This document shows, piece after piece, positions 33,149 to 41,892 of a stretch of 64,000 nucleotides of DNA; positions within the stretch are counted from its first letter, which is position 1, and each line of letters begins with the position of its first letter. This DNA comes from Oscillospiraceae bacterium. GTDB taxonomy: Bacteria > Bacillota > Clostridia > Oscillospirales > Ruminococcaceae. The stretch covers positions 1 to 64,000 of the forward strand of contig JAFQIY010000035.1 in NCBI GenBank assembly GCA_017415165.1, written 5' to 3'. The translations under genes were made by a program, and so were the position numbers. The notes below the pieces were generated by a model. The model saw nothing but the letters and a program-made list of their open reading frames with translations, made no database searches and was not told where the DNA came from.

Positions 33149-34315
33149 TTGAATACAGATACAGAAACCAAAAACGTTAAGTCCGCTGAGGTTAATGACG
33201 ATAAAATAAACTGGCGCTATCAGGATAAGGAATACAACGAAAGCTTCAAGGAATGGCGCAAGCAGAAACAACATTCCGTAGGCTTCTATTTTGTCGAAAA
33301 GCCAAATCAGCTTACATATCAGGATAAGGTTGGTTTCATTCACGACTACCCTGAGGCAAGGGAAACCCACGCTTTCCGCAGGGTTATGACTGTACTGGGG
33401 TTTATTCTGCTCTACAGGGTGATTTTTGACGTTTTTACAATGTACTTCCTGCCCGTTATTCTCGAAACTATAGGGTTTGATATTCACGTTGCTTTCTTTT
33501 CGGGAGAACGGCACGGCAATGAAACCTTCCTCATTATTCTTGACACTATAACGCAGATTGTCGGACGTATACTTCCGATTGCGATACTTATCCGACATCT
33601 TCAGATGCCGTTTTCGGTAATGCTTCCTGTGAAAATTACCAATAAACCGATGTTCTGGTTCGGAATACCTGCTATCCTTCTTGTAACAGGTGTATGCTCG
33701 GTAATGTCGTTCTTTTATGAGGAATTCCTTTCGATAGCAAAAATCAACTCGTCACGCTCGCTTATGGTTCCGACAGAAACGGAAAATATGATACTGTTTC
33801 TGGTGCAGATGATACTTGTTTCAATTGTCAGCGAGCTTTGCATTCACGGTGTATTCCTACAGCTGACAAGACAATTCGGCGACGGAACGGCTCTCATTGT
33901 AACAAGCCTTATACACACTTTCATAACCTATGACATAACTATGATGCCGTTTACATTTATCACCACTATGGTAATAGGCTATTTCACAATCCGAACAGGC
34001 TCAGTTATTACAGCGGTAACAATGCGTGTAATCCAGCGTTTCTTTGTGTATATACTTTACTTCCTTGATTACGTTGCAGACGACCGATACAGCGGCACTA
34101 TCATTGCCGCATTCTTCTTCGTGACAATTGTTGCAGGACTTATAGGCTCTGTACATTTCTTCTGCAACTACAGTGACCGTTTCGGTATTCTTCTGAAAGA
34201 ACGGTATATGTCAACGTCAAGCAAGATTCTTACTGCGGCTTCAAGTATTCCGTTAATTATTTGGTTCACGATTTCCTTTGTTATTACTATTCTTAATCTG
34301 AATTTCAAAATATAA
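33149..34315 (+). CDS. CPBP-like intramembrane protein (Abi family)
   Basis: 388 residues from TTG 33149, seven bases after GGGAGGTG. A soluble N-terminus of about 80 residues is followed by about eight membrane segments. The CPBP region is at about residues 225-290: VSELCIHGVFLQL where the family normally has EExxxR, then SLIHTFITYD. The catalytic Glu pair and Arg are therefore not typical, so protease activity is doubtful. It may still serve in a prenyl-protease-like or bacteriocin-immunity role, as some family members do. First gene of an operon with the TadA-GNAT fusion. Confidence 0.75.
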   Translation: MNTDTETKNVKSAEVNDDKINWRYQDKEYNESFKEWRKQKQHSVGFYFVEKPNQLTYQDKVGFIHDYPEARETHAFRRVMTVLGFILLYRVIFDVFTMYFLPVILETIGFDIHVAFFSGERHGNETFLIILDTITQIVGRILPIAILIRHLQMPFSVMLPVKITNKPMFWFGIPAILLVTGVCSVMSFFYEEFLSIAKINSSRSLMVPTETENMILFLVQMILVSIVSELCIHGVFLQLTRQFGDGTALIVTSLIHTFITYDITMMPFTFITTMVIGYFTIRTGSVITAVTMRVIQRFFVYILYFLDYVADDRYSGTIIAAFFFVTIVAGLIGSVHFFCNYSDRFGILLKERYMSTSSKILTAASSIPLIIWFTISFVITILNLNFKI

Positions 34316-34363
34316 CTGACGGGCAGCACGGCTATCCGTTTGTCAAAACCGAAAGGACAGCTT

Positions 34364-35347
34364 ATGGGGCTTAAAAATGATGAATTCTATATGGAAATGG
34401 CGATGAAGCTTGCCTGTGAGGCTGCTGCTGAGGGGGAAACTCCTGTGGGTGCGGTTGTTGTACGCAATGACGGATTTATTGCAGGTACGGGGCGCAACCG
34501 CCGCGAAAAAGGCAGGAATGCTCTTTACCACGCTGAGGTCATTGCGATTGATGAGGCGTGCAGGACTCTCGGCGGCTGGCGGCTGTCAGGGTGCACACTT
34601 TATGTTACGCTTGAACCCTGCCCTATGTGCGCAGGTGCGATAATCAACTCACGGATTGACCGTGTTGTGTTTGCGGCGTGCGACTCTGCGGCAGGTGCGG
34701 CAGGAAGCCTTGTAAACCTGTTTTCACTCGGCTGCAATCATCAGCCTGCGGTTGAACAGGGACTTATGAAAGAGGAAAGCGAAGCCCTGCTGAAAAACTT
34801 TTTTTCGGAGCTGAGGAGGAAAAGAAAAATGCAGCGTATAAAGCTTGTTGAGGTACAGACAGAGCAGCAGATTGAAGCTGTTGCGGCGCTTGCTGACGAA
34901 ATATGGCACGAGTGGTTTCCGTCAATTCTGAGTGCGGAACAGATTGACTATATGGTTGACAAATTCCAGTCGGTAAGGGCTATGACGGAACAAATCAACA
35001 GCGGCTACACCTATTACATCTTACGCAAGGGTGATGCACGTATCGGCTATACTGCAATCCGCCCTGACGCTGACGGACGGCTGTTCCTGTCGAAAATTTA
35101 CATCAAAAAGGAGTACCGCGGCAACGGCTACGCAAGTGAGGTTTTTGCTTTTCTGAAAGATTACTGCCGTGAACACGGACTCAGTGCAATATGGCTTACT
35201 GTGAACAAGCACAACGACAATTCCATTGCTGTGTATAAAAAAAGCGGTTTCCGCATTATCGGCGAGGACGTGACCGACATCGGAAACGGCTATGTGATGG
35301 ACGACTATTTCTTCCAGCTTGATGTTGATATTGATAAGGGGATTTGA
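34364..35347 (+). CDS. tadA: fusion of tRNA adenosine deaminase TadA with a GNAT acetyltransferase
   Basis: 327 residues from ATG 34364 (GAAAGGA upstream; an in-frame TTG at 34340 is less likely). Residues 1 to about 153 are TadA, which converts A34 to inosine in tRNA-Arg: zinc site HAEV and PCPMCAGAIINSRIDRVVF, ending FFSELRRKRK as stand-alone TadA does. Directly in frame, a GNAT domain follows (LSKIYIKKEYRGNGYASEVF, then KHNDNSIAVYKKSGF). A ribosome site GAGGAGGA (34813-34820) and ATG 34829 sit at the junction, so the GNAT half can also be made alone (172 residues). The fusion probably arose by stop-codon loss. Confidence 0.88.
   Translation: MGLKNDEFYMEMAMKLACEAAAEGETPVGAVVVRNDGFIAGTGRNRREKGRNALYHAEVIAIDEACRTLGGWRLSGCTLYVTLEPCPMCAGAIINSRIDRVVFAACDSAAGAAGSLVNLFSLGCNHQPAVEQGLMKEESEALLKNFFSELRRKRKMQRIKLVEVQTEQQIEAVAALADEIWHEWFPSILSAEQIDYMVDKFQSVRAMTEQINSGYTYYILRKGDARIGYTAIRPDADGRLFLSKIYIKKEYRGNGYASEVFAFLKDYCREHGLSAIWLTVNKHNDNSIAVYKKSGFRIIGEDVTDIGNGYVMDDYFFQLDVDIDKGI
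34813..34831 (+). promoter_or_regulatory. internal ribosome site at the TadA/GNAT junction
   Basis: GAGGAGGA at 34813-34820 and in-frame ATG at 34829 (M-Q-R-I-K-L). A strong initiation signal inside a fused reading frame. Confidence 0.7.
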
Positions 35348-35348
35348 T

Positions 35349-35588
35349 ATGTTCAAAAAACTTCTTCCACATAACAAGGCTTCAATATTCTGGTTTGCGG
35401 CAATTCCTTTCATTGCAGGTGCGGCGCTTTTTGCAAAGAAAACCCACACTGTCGAAAACGGCAGAAGCGAGGATGTGTACCTTATCGGTAAAAAGGGCAG
35501 CCCGAAAGCTGTTTTCGTGACAAATCAGACTCCGAAAAAGGCACTGAAAAACGCTGTCGGCAAATATATTGACAGCATTAAGGACTGA
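35349..35588 (+). CDS. small membrane-anchored protein, unknown
   Basis: 79 residues from ATG 35349, one base after the TadA-GNAT stop; AAGGGG lies at 35336-35341. One membrane segment at about 12-30 (SIFWFAAIPFIAGAALFA), then a soluble part with VYLIGKKGSPKAVFVTNQTPKK. No family recognised. Third gene of the operon. Confidence 0.7.
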   Translation: MFKKLLPHNKASIFWFAAIPFIAGAALFAKKTHTVENGRSEDVYLIGKKGSPKAVFVTNQTPKKALKNAVGKYIDSIKD

Positions 35589-35592
35589 CGCT

Positions 35593-35949
35593 ATGACCAG
35601 ACAGAAATATCTCGATTACTGTGAAAGCATCTCTGCCGCTGTGCTGGACACGCCCTTTGATGACGGGGAGACAGTTGCGGTACGTCACCGTGACACAAGA
35701 AAGTGGTTCGGGCTTATTATGGAACACGACGGAAAGACTATTGTCAATCTGAAATGCGAGCCGATGGAGGCGGATTTTCTCCGTGCGGCTTACGAGGGTG
35801 TTACACCTGCGTACCATATGAACAAGGTGCACTGGAACACGGTTTACCTTGACTCGGACGTGCCCGATGAGGAAATTTTCCGAATGACTATGAACAGCTT
35901 TGAGCTGACCCAAAAGAAAACAAAACGCAGACAGATGAAAAAAGAATAG
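35593..35949 (+). CDS. MmcQ/YjbR-like protein
   Basis: 118 residues from ATG 35593 (AAGGA upstream), four bases after the preceding stop. It has the YjbR layout: RQKYLDYCESISAAVLDTPF at the start, VRHRDTRKWFGLIM, VNLKCEPMEADFLRAAYEGVTPAYHMNKVHWNTVYLD. These are small double-wing DNA-binding-like proteins of unknown role. Last gene of the operon; repeat A5 follows immediately. Confidence 0.82.
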   Translation: MTRQKYLDYCESISAAVLDTPFDDGETVAVRHRDTRKWFGLIMEHDGKTIVNLKCEPMEADFLRAAYEGVTPAYHMNKVHWNTVYLDSDVPDEEIFRMTMNSFELTQKKTKRRQMKKE

Positions 35950-36067
35950 TTACAGTGTCCGCTTTGCGGACATTTTTAATATTATTGCCGAAGGCAATTC
36001 CATAATTATTCATTCTTCATTATTCAATATTCACTATTCATTGTCGAAAAGACTTTTTCGACAAACT
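35943..36067 (-). repeat. family A repeat, copy 5
   Basis: GTGTCCGCTTTGCGGAC and ATTGCCGAAGGCAAT hairpins, ATTCATTCTTCATTATTC, then ATTCACTATTCATT and hairpin GTCGAAAAG/CTTTTTCGAC. The left end is truncated at the preceding gene, whose last codons touch the repeat. A hairpin CTGAGGAG/CTTCTCAGG (36071-36091) follows. Confidence 0.75.
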
Positions 36068-36120
36068 GACCTGAGGAGAAAGCTTCTCAGGTTTTTATTG
36101 AAAGAAAGGGGCGATTGCCG

Positions 36121-37950
36121 ATGAATGAACGTTTGCCGTATCTGCGTGAAAAAACCGCAAAGCTTACAACCTCTCCGGGTGTTTACAGAATGCGTGACAA
36201 GGGAGATAATATTATTTACATCGGCAAGGCTAAAAACCTGCGCAACCGTGTTACAAGCTACTTCCGTGAAAATCCTGACCACACACCTAAGGTTGCAAAG
36301 ATGGTTTCCCACGTTTACGACTACGATTTTATCGTTACTGACAGCGAATACGAGGCGCTTGTGCTGGAGTGCTCAATGATTAAACAGCATATGCCCAAGT
36401 ACAACATTCTGCTCAAAGATGACAAGGGCTACAGCTATATAAAGATTTCCGAGGGCGAGTACCCGAAAATTACTATGGAAATGCAGAAAAAGGGCGGCGG
36501 CACATACCTTGGACCGTACACCAGCACCTTTGTTGCAAAGCAGGCAGTTGAGGAGGCTAACAAGGTTTTTATGCTTCCGACCTGCAAGAGGATTTTTCCG
36601 AGGGATATGGGAAAATTCCGTCCCTGCCTCAATCACCACATCAAGCAGTGTATGGGTGTATGCACGGGCAGAATTTCAGCTGAGGAGTACGGCAAAACCG
36701 TTGAGCAGGCGGTTGAGTACATCAAAAACGGCTCTGAGGCTTCAATTGAAACGCTGACGGAAAAGATGATGACTGCCGCAGAAAATCTTGATTTTGAGCT
36801 TGCGGCAAAGCTCCGTGACAGAATTTCTGCTATAAAACGTGCTGCTGACAATCAGAAAATCATTGCTGAGGATATGCGTGACACGGACATTATTGCTGTG
36901 GCGCAAAACGGCGAGTACGCTTGTGCGGCGGTACTGATGTACCGTATGGGACGGCTTTTCGACCGTACCGAATTTGACCTTGGTGACTTTGACAGGGAGG
37001 ATAATATGCTGGAGGATTTCGTGCTCCAGTATTACTCCGACCCGACGAAAATTCCCCGTGAAATCATCACCGAGGAAACCCTCCCCAACGAGGAAATGGT
37101 TGAGCGCCTGCTCCGTGAAAAAAGCGGACGTGCTGTGACGCTTTCCTCAAAATCAAGGGGCAAGGGACTGCGGCTGATAATGATGGCAAAATCCAACGCA
37201 AGTGACAGCCTTGCGATAAAAGTCGGACGCACAGGCAAGGAAATCGTTGCCCTTGAAGCACTGGGAAAAATTCTCGGACTGCCTGAGCCGCCTGTTTATA
37301 TCGAGTCCTACGATATTTCCAACCTTGGCAGCTCATCAATGGTTGCGGGTATGGTTGTGTTTGAAAACGGACGTCCGCTGAAAAAAGCGTACAAGAAATT
37401 TTCCATTAAGGAAACGCAGATACAGAATGACTACGCAAGTATGCGGGAGGTGCTGGAAAGACGTTTCCGCCATTACCTTGATGGGGACGAAACCGACGAA
37501 GGCTTCAACCGTCTGCCTGACCTTATCCTGCTTGACGGCGGCAAGGGGCAGGTCAATGCTGTTGAGCCGATACTCCGTGAAATGGGAATAGACGTGCCCG
37601 TTTTCGGTATGGTCAAGGACAACAACCACCGCACCCGTGCAATAGCAACCTCAGGCTCGGAAATTGCAATTTCGGGCACAAAGGCGGCGTTTATGCTTGT
37701 CACTCGGATACAGGACGAGGTGCACCGCTTCTCTATCACATTCCAGCGTAACAAGCACCGCAAGCAGTCCTATGAAATGGGTCTGACCAAAATCAAGGGC
37801 ATAGGCGAGAAAAAGGCACAGAAGCTTTTTACCACCTTCAAAACCCGTGAGGAATTCAAAAAGGCAACCCCCGAGGAGATTGCCAAGGCGGCAGGGATAA
37901 ATATTACCCTTGCCCAAGAAGTTTATGAGTTTGTGCAGAATGAATTATAA
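36121..37950 (+). CDS. uvrC: excinuclease ABC subunit C
   Basis: 609 residues from ATG 36121 (GAAAGGGG upstream; TTG 36115 rejected). The N-terminal GIY-YIG nuclease is seen as GVYRMRDKGDNIIYIGKAKNLRNRV, with the Cys-containing loop further on. A UVR motif (LDFELAAKLRDRISAIKRA), an RNase H-like C-terminal nuclease (LILLDGGKGQVNAV), and tandem helix-hairpin-helix motifs (IKGIGEKKAQKLF, ATPEEIAKAAGI) follow. It makes the dual incisions of nucleotide excision repair with UvrA and UvrB. Normal length, monocistronic, ending at a bidirectional terminator. Confidence 0.95.
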   Translation: MNERLPYLREKTAKLTTSPGVYRMRDKGDNIIYIGKAKNLRNRVTSYFRENPDHTPKVAKMVSHVYDYDFIVTDSEYEALVLECSMIKQHMPKYNILLKDDKGYSYIKISEGEYPKITMEMQKKGGGTYLGPYTSTFVAKQAVEEANKVFMLPTCKRIFPRDMGKFRPCLNHHIKQCMGVCTGRISAEEYGKTVEQAVEYIKNGSEASIETLTEKMMTAAENLDFELAAKLRDRISAIKRAADNQKIIAEDMRDTDIIAVAQNGEYACAAVLMYRMGRLFDRTEFDLGDFDREDNMLEDFVLQYYSDPTKIPREIITEETLPNEEMVERLLREKSGRAVTLSSKSRGKGLRLIMMAKSNASDSLAIKVGRTGKEIVALEALGKILGLPEPPVYIESYDISNLGSSSMVAGMVVFENGRPLKKAYKKFSIKETQIQNDYASMREVLERRFRHYLDGDETDEGFNRLPDLILLDGGKGQVNAVEPILREMGIDVPVFGMVKDNNHRTRAIATSGSEIAISGTKAAFMLVTRIQDEVHRFSITFQRNKHRKQSYEMGLTKIKGIGEKKAQKLFTTFKTREEFKKATPEEIAKAAGINITLAQEVYEFVQNEL

Positions 37951-37954
37951 AAAC

Positions 37955-37984
37955 AAGGGTACTGAAAACAAATTCAGTACCCTT
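37955..37984. terminator. bidirectional terminator
   Basis: AAGGGTACTGAA (37955-37966) pairs with TTCAGTACCCTT (37973-37984), serving uvrC (+) and the EAL gene (-). Confidence 0.8.
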
Positions 37985-37990
37985 AATTTT

Positions 37991-39922
37991 TTACGATGCA
38001 CTATTCTTCATAAATGTGATAAAATCAGATTTCGGAACAGGCTTTGAGTAGTAATAACCCTGAATATACTCACAATCAAGGTCGGCAAACTTCTTTGCCA
38101 GCTCGGCGTTTTCAACACCTTCAACAACAATGCTCATATCCATATCCTTGAGCATTTTGATTGTGTTTTTCAGAACAATCCACATTCTTGGGTTGTCCTC
38201 CTCGTCCACGAAGGTCTTGTCCAGCTTTACAATGGAAATCGGCAGTGAAGCAACGCTCTTGATATTGGAGTAGCCTGTGCCGTAGTCGTCCAGCGAGAAG
38301 CTTATTCCTGCCTGAGTAAGCTTTTCAAGATTGTTCATCATAACATTCTGTGCATAGGAAGCGGCGGTTTCGGTAATTTCCAGATTGATTTTATCCGGTG
38401 TAACGCCGTACTTGTTCATAATCTGGAGAACCTTGTCCGCAAGGTCAGTCTGCATACACTGTGCAACAGAAAGGTTGATTTCGATATAGTCCAGTCCCAG
38501 CTCCTTGAACTCGTCGCCCGAAATAAAGTGGCAGACTTCCTCAAGAACGTAATCGCCGATACGATGAATTGCACCGCTTTTTTCGGCTGCTGTGATAAAC
38601 ACATCGGGAGGGATAAAGCCGTACTTATCGTCAATAAGTCGGAGCAAAGCTTCTGCTGAAATGAAGCGCTGCTTTTCAACCGAGAAAATAGGCTGGTAAT
38701 ACACGGAGAACTTTCTGTTTGCAAGAGCATCGTCGATAATGCTATCGATATCATTGCTAAGCTTGAACGCTCTGTCGGCGATAACGTCAGAAGCTTTAAG
38801 CACGTTGCCAGAATACGGAACTGCGGAGCAAAGGTCTGAACCGAAAGCGACAAGCGACCTGAAATCGGAGATATCTGTCGGGCAGTACGCGACGCAGACA
38901 TATGCCATAAGATTAAGCTCAAGCTGGCTTATTACCATACTGTTTTTCAGCTCGATATTTATTGCCTCAGCCATTCTTTCAATTTTATCCCAACTGCTTT
39001 TGTTTACAACAACACGGAAGCTGCCTCTGTCAAGATAATACAGGTCAGCATAAACCTTCATATCCTTGTTGATTGAAGCAAGCTTGTCCGCAATCGTTTT
39101 CAGAAGCTTTGATGAATTGTCATAGCCAAGCATAGCTGAAACAGATGAATAGTTGGAAATATTTATAAGAATTATTCCGATTTCCTTCTGATTGACAAAA
39201 TTTCTTTTCATTGCATCGGCATAAGCACCGTGCTTACCCAATTCCGTAACCATATCAACCAGTTCCTCGGGACGCTGTATTGTTATAGCCACAAGAATAA
39301 CAGCCACCGCACTGCAGAACAGCTCCAGCAGCCAGGTCGGGAAAAACAGCTGAATTGCCGCCGCCGTGAGCGTAAGAGGATAAATTACCAGCAGCGAAAT
39401 AAACTGACCAATTCGGAAAAGACGGCGGTACCTTACAATATAGTATATACCAAACCCTACATATGACAATGCCGTAATATAAACCAGCGGGAAGCAATTG
39501 CCCCTTGTATATTCCAGATTGTCATTGATATAGAACATATCCTTTGTAAAAGGATTAAGTATCAACGCAATAAGTACAACCGTAATCGGGAAGGTAATAA
39601 ACACTCCTGTCACAAAGCGTCCCTTCAGCTTGTGCCATGTGTCGGTAAGGCTTATGATATACAGGGTATATATGGGAATAGTAACATTTCTCATAACCAG
39701 ATATCCCGTATGTGATATGTATCTTATAACAAGATTTGTCTCTCGTGCAACATCAAGCGAAACCGCCCACAGGTCAAATACAATATCTGCAAAAACAACT
39801 GCAACAAGCAATATAAACAAACGGTTTGATACACCGTGTGTCATTTTTCTGAATATGATTGAAAAAGCCGCAACCGCTATAAGCACCAATGCACACACAT
39901 CAAAATAAATTATTGGTGTCAA
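37991..39922 (-). CDS. membrane c-di-GMP phosphodiesterase with degenerate GGDEF
   Basis: 643 residues from TTG 39922, placed about seven bases after AAAGGGGTG. Upstream codons in frame are AT-rich promoter DNA. About seven membrane segments (residues 1-230), a GGDEF-like domain in which the signature is replaced by LDRGSF, then an intact EAL domain. The EAL motifs present are EALLRL, EITETA, DDYGTGYSN, KLDKTF, VVEGVE and QGYYYSKP, so the enzyme should hydrolyse c-di-GMP to pGpG. The inactive GGDEF may sense GTP. It should lower c-di-GMP and favour motility. Confidence 0.88.
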   Translation of the reverse strand: MTPIIYFDVCALVLIAVAAFSIIFRKMTHGVSNRLFILLVAVVFADIVFDLWAVSLDVARETNLVIRYISHTGYLVMRNVTIPIYTLYIISLTDTWHKLKGRFVTGVFITFPITVVLIALILNPFTKDMFYINDNLEYTRGNCFPLVYITALSYVGFGIYYIVRYRRLFRIGQFISLLVIYPLTLTAAAIQLFFPTWLLELFCSAVAVILVAITIQRPEELVDMVTELGKHGAYADAMKRNFVNQKEIGIILINISNYSSVSAMLGYDNSSKLLKTIADKLASINKDMKVYADLYYLDRGSFRVVVNKSSWDKIERMAEAINIELKNSMVISQLELNLMAYVCVAYCPTDISDFRSLVAFGSDLCSAVPYSGNVLKASDVIADRAFKLSNDIDSIIDDALANRKFSVYYQPIFSVEKQRFISAEALLRLIDDKYGFIPPDVFITAAEKSGAIHRIGDYVLEEVCHFISGDEFKELGLDYIEINLSVAQCMQTDLADKVLQIMNKYGVTPDKINLEITETAASYAQNVMMNNLEKLTQAGISFSLDDYGTGYSNIKSVASLPISIVKLDKTFVDEEDNPRMWIVLKNTIKMLKDMDMSIVVEGVENAELAKKFADLDCEYIQGYYYSKPVPKSDFITFMKNSAS

Positions 39923-40048
39923 CGCTCTCACCCCTTTAGCAAATACGACGAAAATTATTGCTAAAATAAATACAATTCTATATAATAAAGCATAGCACAA
40001 AATTGTTAACAAATAAAGTATTCCGCAAATAAACGTAACTTTACACAA

Positions 40049-40087
40049 AAACCGAGGAGTATTCTTATATAGAATATCCCTCGGTTT
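40049..40087 (-). terminator. terminator of the dpa operon
   Basis: AAACCGAGG/CCTCGGTTT with inner ATTC/GAAT pairing, followed on the minus strand by a T-run. Confidence 0.75.
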
Positions 40088-40096
40088 ACAGATTAC

Positions 40097-40681
40097 TTAC
40101 AAATTTATAACAGGCTGAAGCTGTTTTCCGTCAAGTGCGGCAGCGATTGCGTCGGGAATAAGCGGGAAATTCGCCGAAAGTGAACGAGGCTTTGTCTGTG
40201 CATCATCCTGAGCAAAAGGCACAAAGTACACATATCTGTAGTTGAGCAGTGCACCGATATTTTTCGCCGCCCCTGCAAGACCGTCGTTTGTGGAGAGTGC
40301 GATAACAAGCGGCGAGCCGTTGCGCAGGTGTGATTTTGCCGCCATTGTGACGGGGGTATCAATAATCCCTACCGCAAGCTTTGCAAGGGTGTTGCCTGTG
40401 CAAGGTGCAATGACGAGAGCATCAAACATTTTCTTCGGTCCAACGGGCTCTGTTTCGGCAATTGAACGCAGCACACGTTTTCCTGTCAGCTTTTCAAGAC
40501 GCTCGATATGCTCCTGCGATTTGCCGAAGCGTGTGTCGATATAGGCTGCGTTGAAGGACATAATTGCTGTAACGTCTGCACCCATCCCAATCAGCCTTTC
40601 AAGCTGCTCAAAGGCTTTGCTGAATGTGCAGAATGAGCCGCAGAGCGCAAATCCGATTTTCTTTCCGCTAAGGTCAGTCAT
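40097..40681 (-). CDS. dpaB: dipicolinate synthase subunit B
   Basis: 194 residues from ATG 40681 (AGGTGAC upstream; GTG 40690 is an alternative). Flavoprotein-like fold with GFALCGSFCTFSKAFEQLERL at the start and IAPCTGNTLAKLAVGIIDTPVTMAAKSHLRN, a region shared with SpoVFB. With DpaA it makes dipicolinic acid, the calcium chelator of the spore core. Overlaps the end of dpaA by eight bases. Its presence is a strong sign that the host makes, or recently made, endospores. Confidence 0.93.
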   Translation of the reverse strand: MTDLSGKKIGFALCGSFCTFSKAFEQLERLIGMGADVTAIMSFNAAYIDTRFGKSQEHIERLEKLTGKRVLRSIAETEPVGPKKMFDALVIAPCTGNTLAKLAVGIIDTPVTMAAKSHLRNGSPLVIALSTNDGLAGAAKNIGALLNYRYVYFVPFAQDDAQTKPRSLSANFPLIPDAIAAALDGKQLQPVINL

Positions 40682-41552
40682 TGAAGTCACCTCTTTCGGA
40701 AAGAATATTCTTCACGGTTTCGGCGATTACCTCTCCCGATGTGACAGGTGCAACCTTTCCGGGGAGTGACAGCAGCCATACTGCTTTTACACCGAGGTTT
40801 CCTGCTGTATCAAAATCTACGCCGCCCGGCTTTGAGGCAAGGTCGATGACAAGGCTGTTTCTGTCTATAAGTCTGAGCAGCTTCTCATCGAGGATTACCG
40901 CAGGTACGGTATTGAAGATAACATCGCTTTCGGCAACTGCATCTTCCATTGCGCTAATCTGTACTGCCTTACAGCCGTAGACCCGTGCCCAGGCAAGGTC
41001 GGAGCATTTTCTTGCTGCGACGGTAATATCTGCGTGAAAACCGCTGAGCATATCAATCAGCACCTTAGCAATCCTGCCTGCGCCAAGGATAAGGATTTTC
41101 CGTCCTGAAAGAGTTGCTGCAAGTTCTTCCATTGCAACCTGAATTGCACCCTCGGCTGTTGCAACGGCATTAAGCACTGCAAATTCCTCTCGTTTGGCAT
41201 AATCGGCAACGGCAATTCCCTTTTCCTCAAAAAGTTTTCTTATATCGGGAGAAATCATTCCTCCGAAGATTACTCCGTTTTCTTTTATCACGGGCACAAG
41301 GCTTTCAAGTGAAACGCTTCGTCCCGAATAGGGCATACTTACCGTAACTCCGTCCCCTGAAACAGGCAGGGGCAGAATTATGTAATCAGCGCGTACATTC
41401 ATATCTGTAATTCTGTCTATGACACGGACTCTGTCCGACATACCGACATTCCTGTCAAAACCGACTGCATAGACCGTGTGATTTTCTGCAAGCTTTCCTG
41501 CAAGTGTAGCAAATCGCAGGTCGCCGCCTGCAATCAAAAAAGTTTTATTCAT
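40674..41552 (-). CDS. dpaA: dipicolinate synthase subunit A
   Basis: 292 residues from ATG 41552 (GGAAAGGAA upstream; the frame to 41645 is upstream DNA). Begins MNKTFLIAGGDLRFATLA, has a central Rossmann motif LILGAGRIAKVLIDML and ends near KAVWLLSLPGKVAPVTSG, all as in SpoVFA. It oxidises or cyclises dihydroxy-tetrahydrodipicolinate to dipicolinate in the mother cell. A SigK-like promoter lies upstream. Substrate supply comes from the same lysine branch as ddh. Confidence 0.93.
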   Translation of the reverse strand: MNKTFLIAGGDLRFATLAGKLAENHTVYAVGFDRNVGMSDRVRVIDRITDMNVRADYIILPLPVSGDGVTVSMPYSGRSVSLESLVPVIKENGVIFGGMISPDIRKLFEEKGIAVADYAKREEFAVLNAVATAEGAIQVAMEELAATLSGRKILILGAGRIAKVLIDMLSGFHADITVAARKCSDLAWARVYGCKAVQISAMEDAVAESDVIFNTVPAVILDEKLLRLIDRNSLVIDLASKPGGVDFDTAGNLGVKAVWLLSLPGKVAPVTSGEVIAETVKNILSERGDFND

Positions 41553-41603
41553 AAGCAACTTCCTTTCCGCTGCAAAATAAAATGGAGATTTTACTTTCCT
41601 ATT

Positions 41604-41630
41604 TATATTATGCCTGCGGAAAAGAATGGT
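41604..41630 (-). promoter_or_regulatory. SigK-like promoter of dpaAB
   Basis: Minus strand ACC (41630-41628), 15-base spacer, CATAATATA (41612-41604), matching the SigK pattern AC-n15-16-CATAnnnTA. No consensus SigA elements nearby. Confidence 0.65.
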
Positions 41631-41652
41631 GAAAAGCCTGTGCAAAAAACAA

Positions 41653-41677
41653 ACAGGACAAGCTGTGCCTGTCCCGT
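41653..41677. terminator. hairpin, first of a duplicated pair
   Basis: ACAGGACAAGCTGTGCCTGTCCCGT, self-complementary GGACA.../TGTCC arms. 23 of 25 bases equal the hairpin at 41857-41881. Confidence 0.6.
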
Positions 41678-41856
41678 AGCCTGTCGATAAAGTCGACAGG
41701 CTAATGAAAAAAGAATAATGAATAAAGAATAGTGAATAGTTAAGGTGTCCGCTTTGCGGACATTTTTAATATTATTGCCGAAGGCAATTCCTTAATTATT
41801 CATTCTTCATTATTCAATATTCACTATTCATTGTCGAAAAGTTTTTTCGACAAACT
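41678..41856 (-). repeat. family A repeat, copy 6 (full length)
   Basis: Starts with hairpin AGCCTGTCGA/TCGACAGGCT (41678-41702), then AATGAAAAAAGAATAATG, inner hairpins GTCCGCTTTGCGGAC and ATTGCCGAAGGCAAT, ATTCACTATTCATT, and the end hairpin GTCGAAAAG/TTTTTTCGAC. It has the same length, about 179 bp, as copy 4 but opposite orientation. Confidence 0.85.
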
Positions 41857-41881
41857 ACGGGACAAGCTGAGCCTGTCCCGT
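41857..41881 (-). terminator. terminator of rnr, second of the duplicated pair
   Basis: ACGGGACAAGC/GCCTGTCCCGT hairpin directly after the rnr stop at 41893. Confidence 0.7.
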
Positions 41882-41892
41882 AAAATTAAACT

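Larger units (their letters stand above)
41553..41892. other. 340-bp interval between rnr and dpaA
   Basis: Contains the SigK-like promoter, a terminator-like hairpin (41653-41677), family A repeat 6 (41678-41856) and a second near-copy of the hairpin (41857-41881). No gene. Confidence 0.7.

Noticed and set aside
33113..33598. Minus-strand ORF across the CPBP gene start
   Set aside because: Overlaps a well supported promoter and gene; no family similarity.
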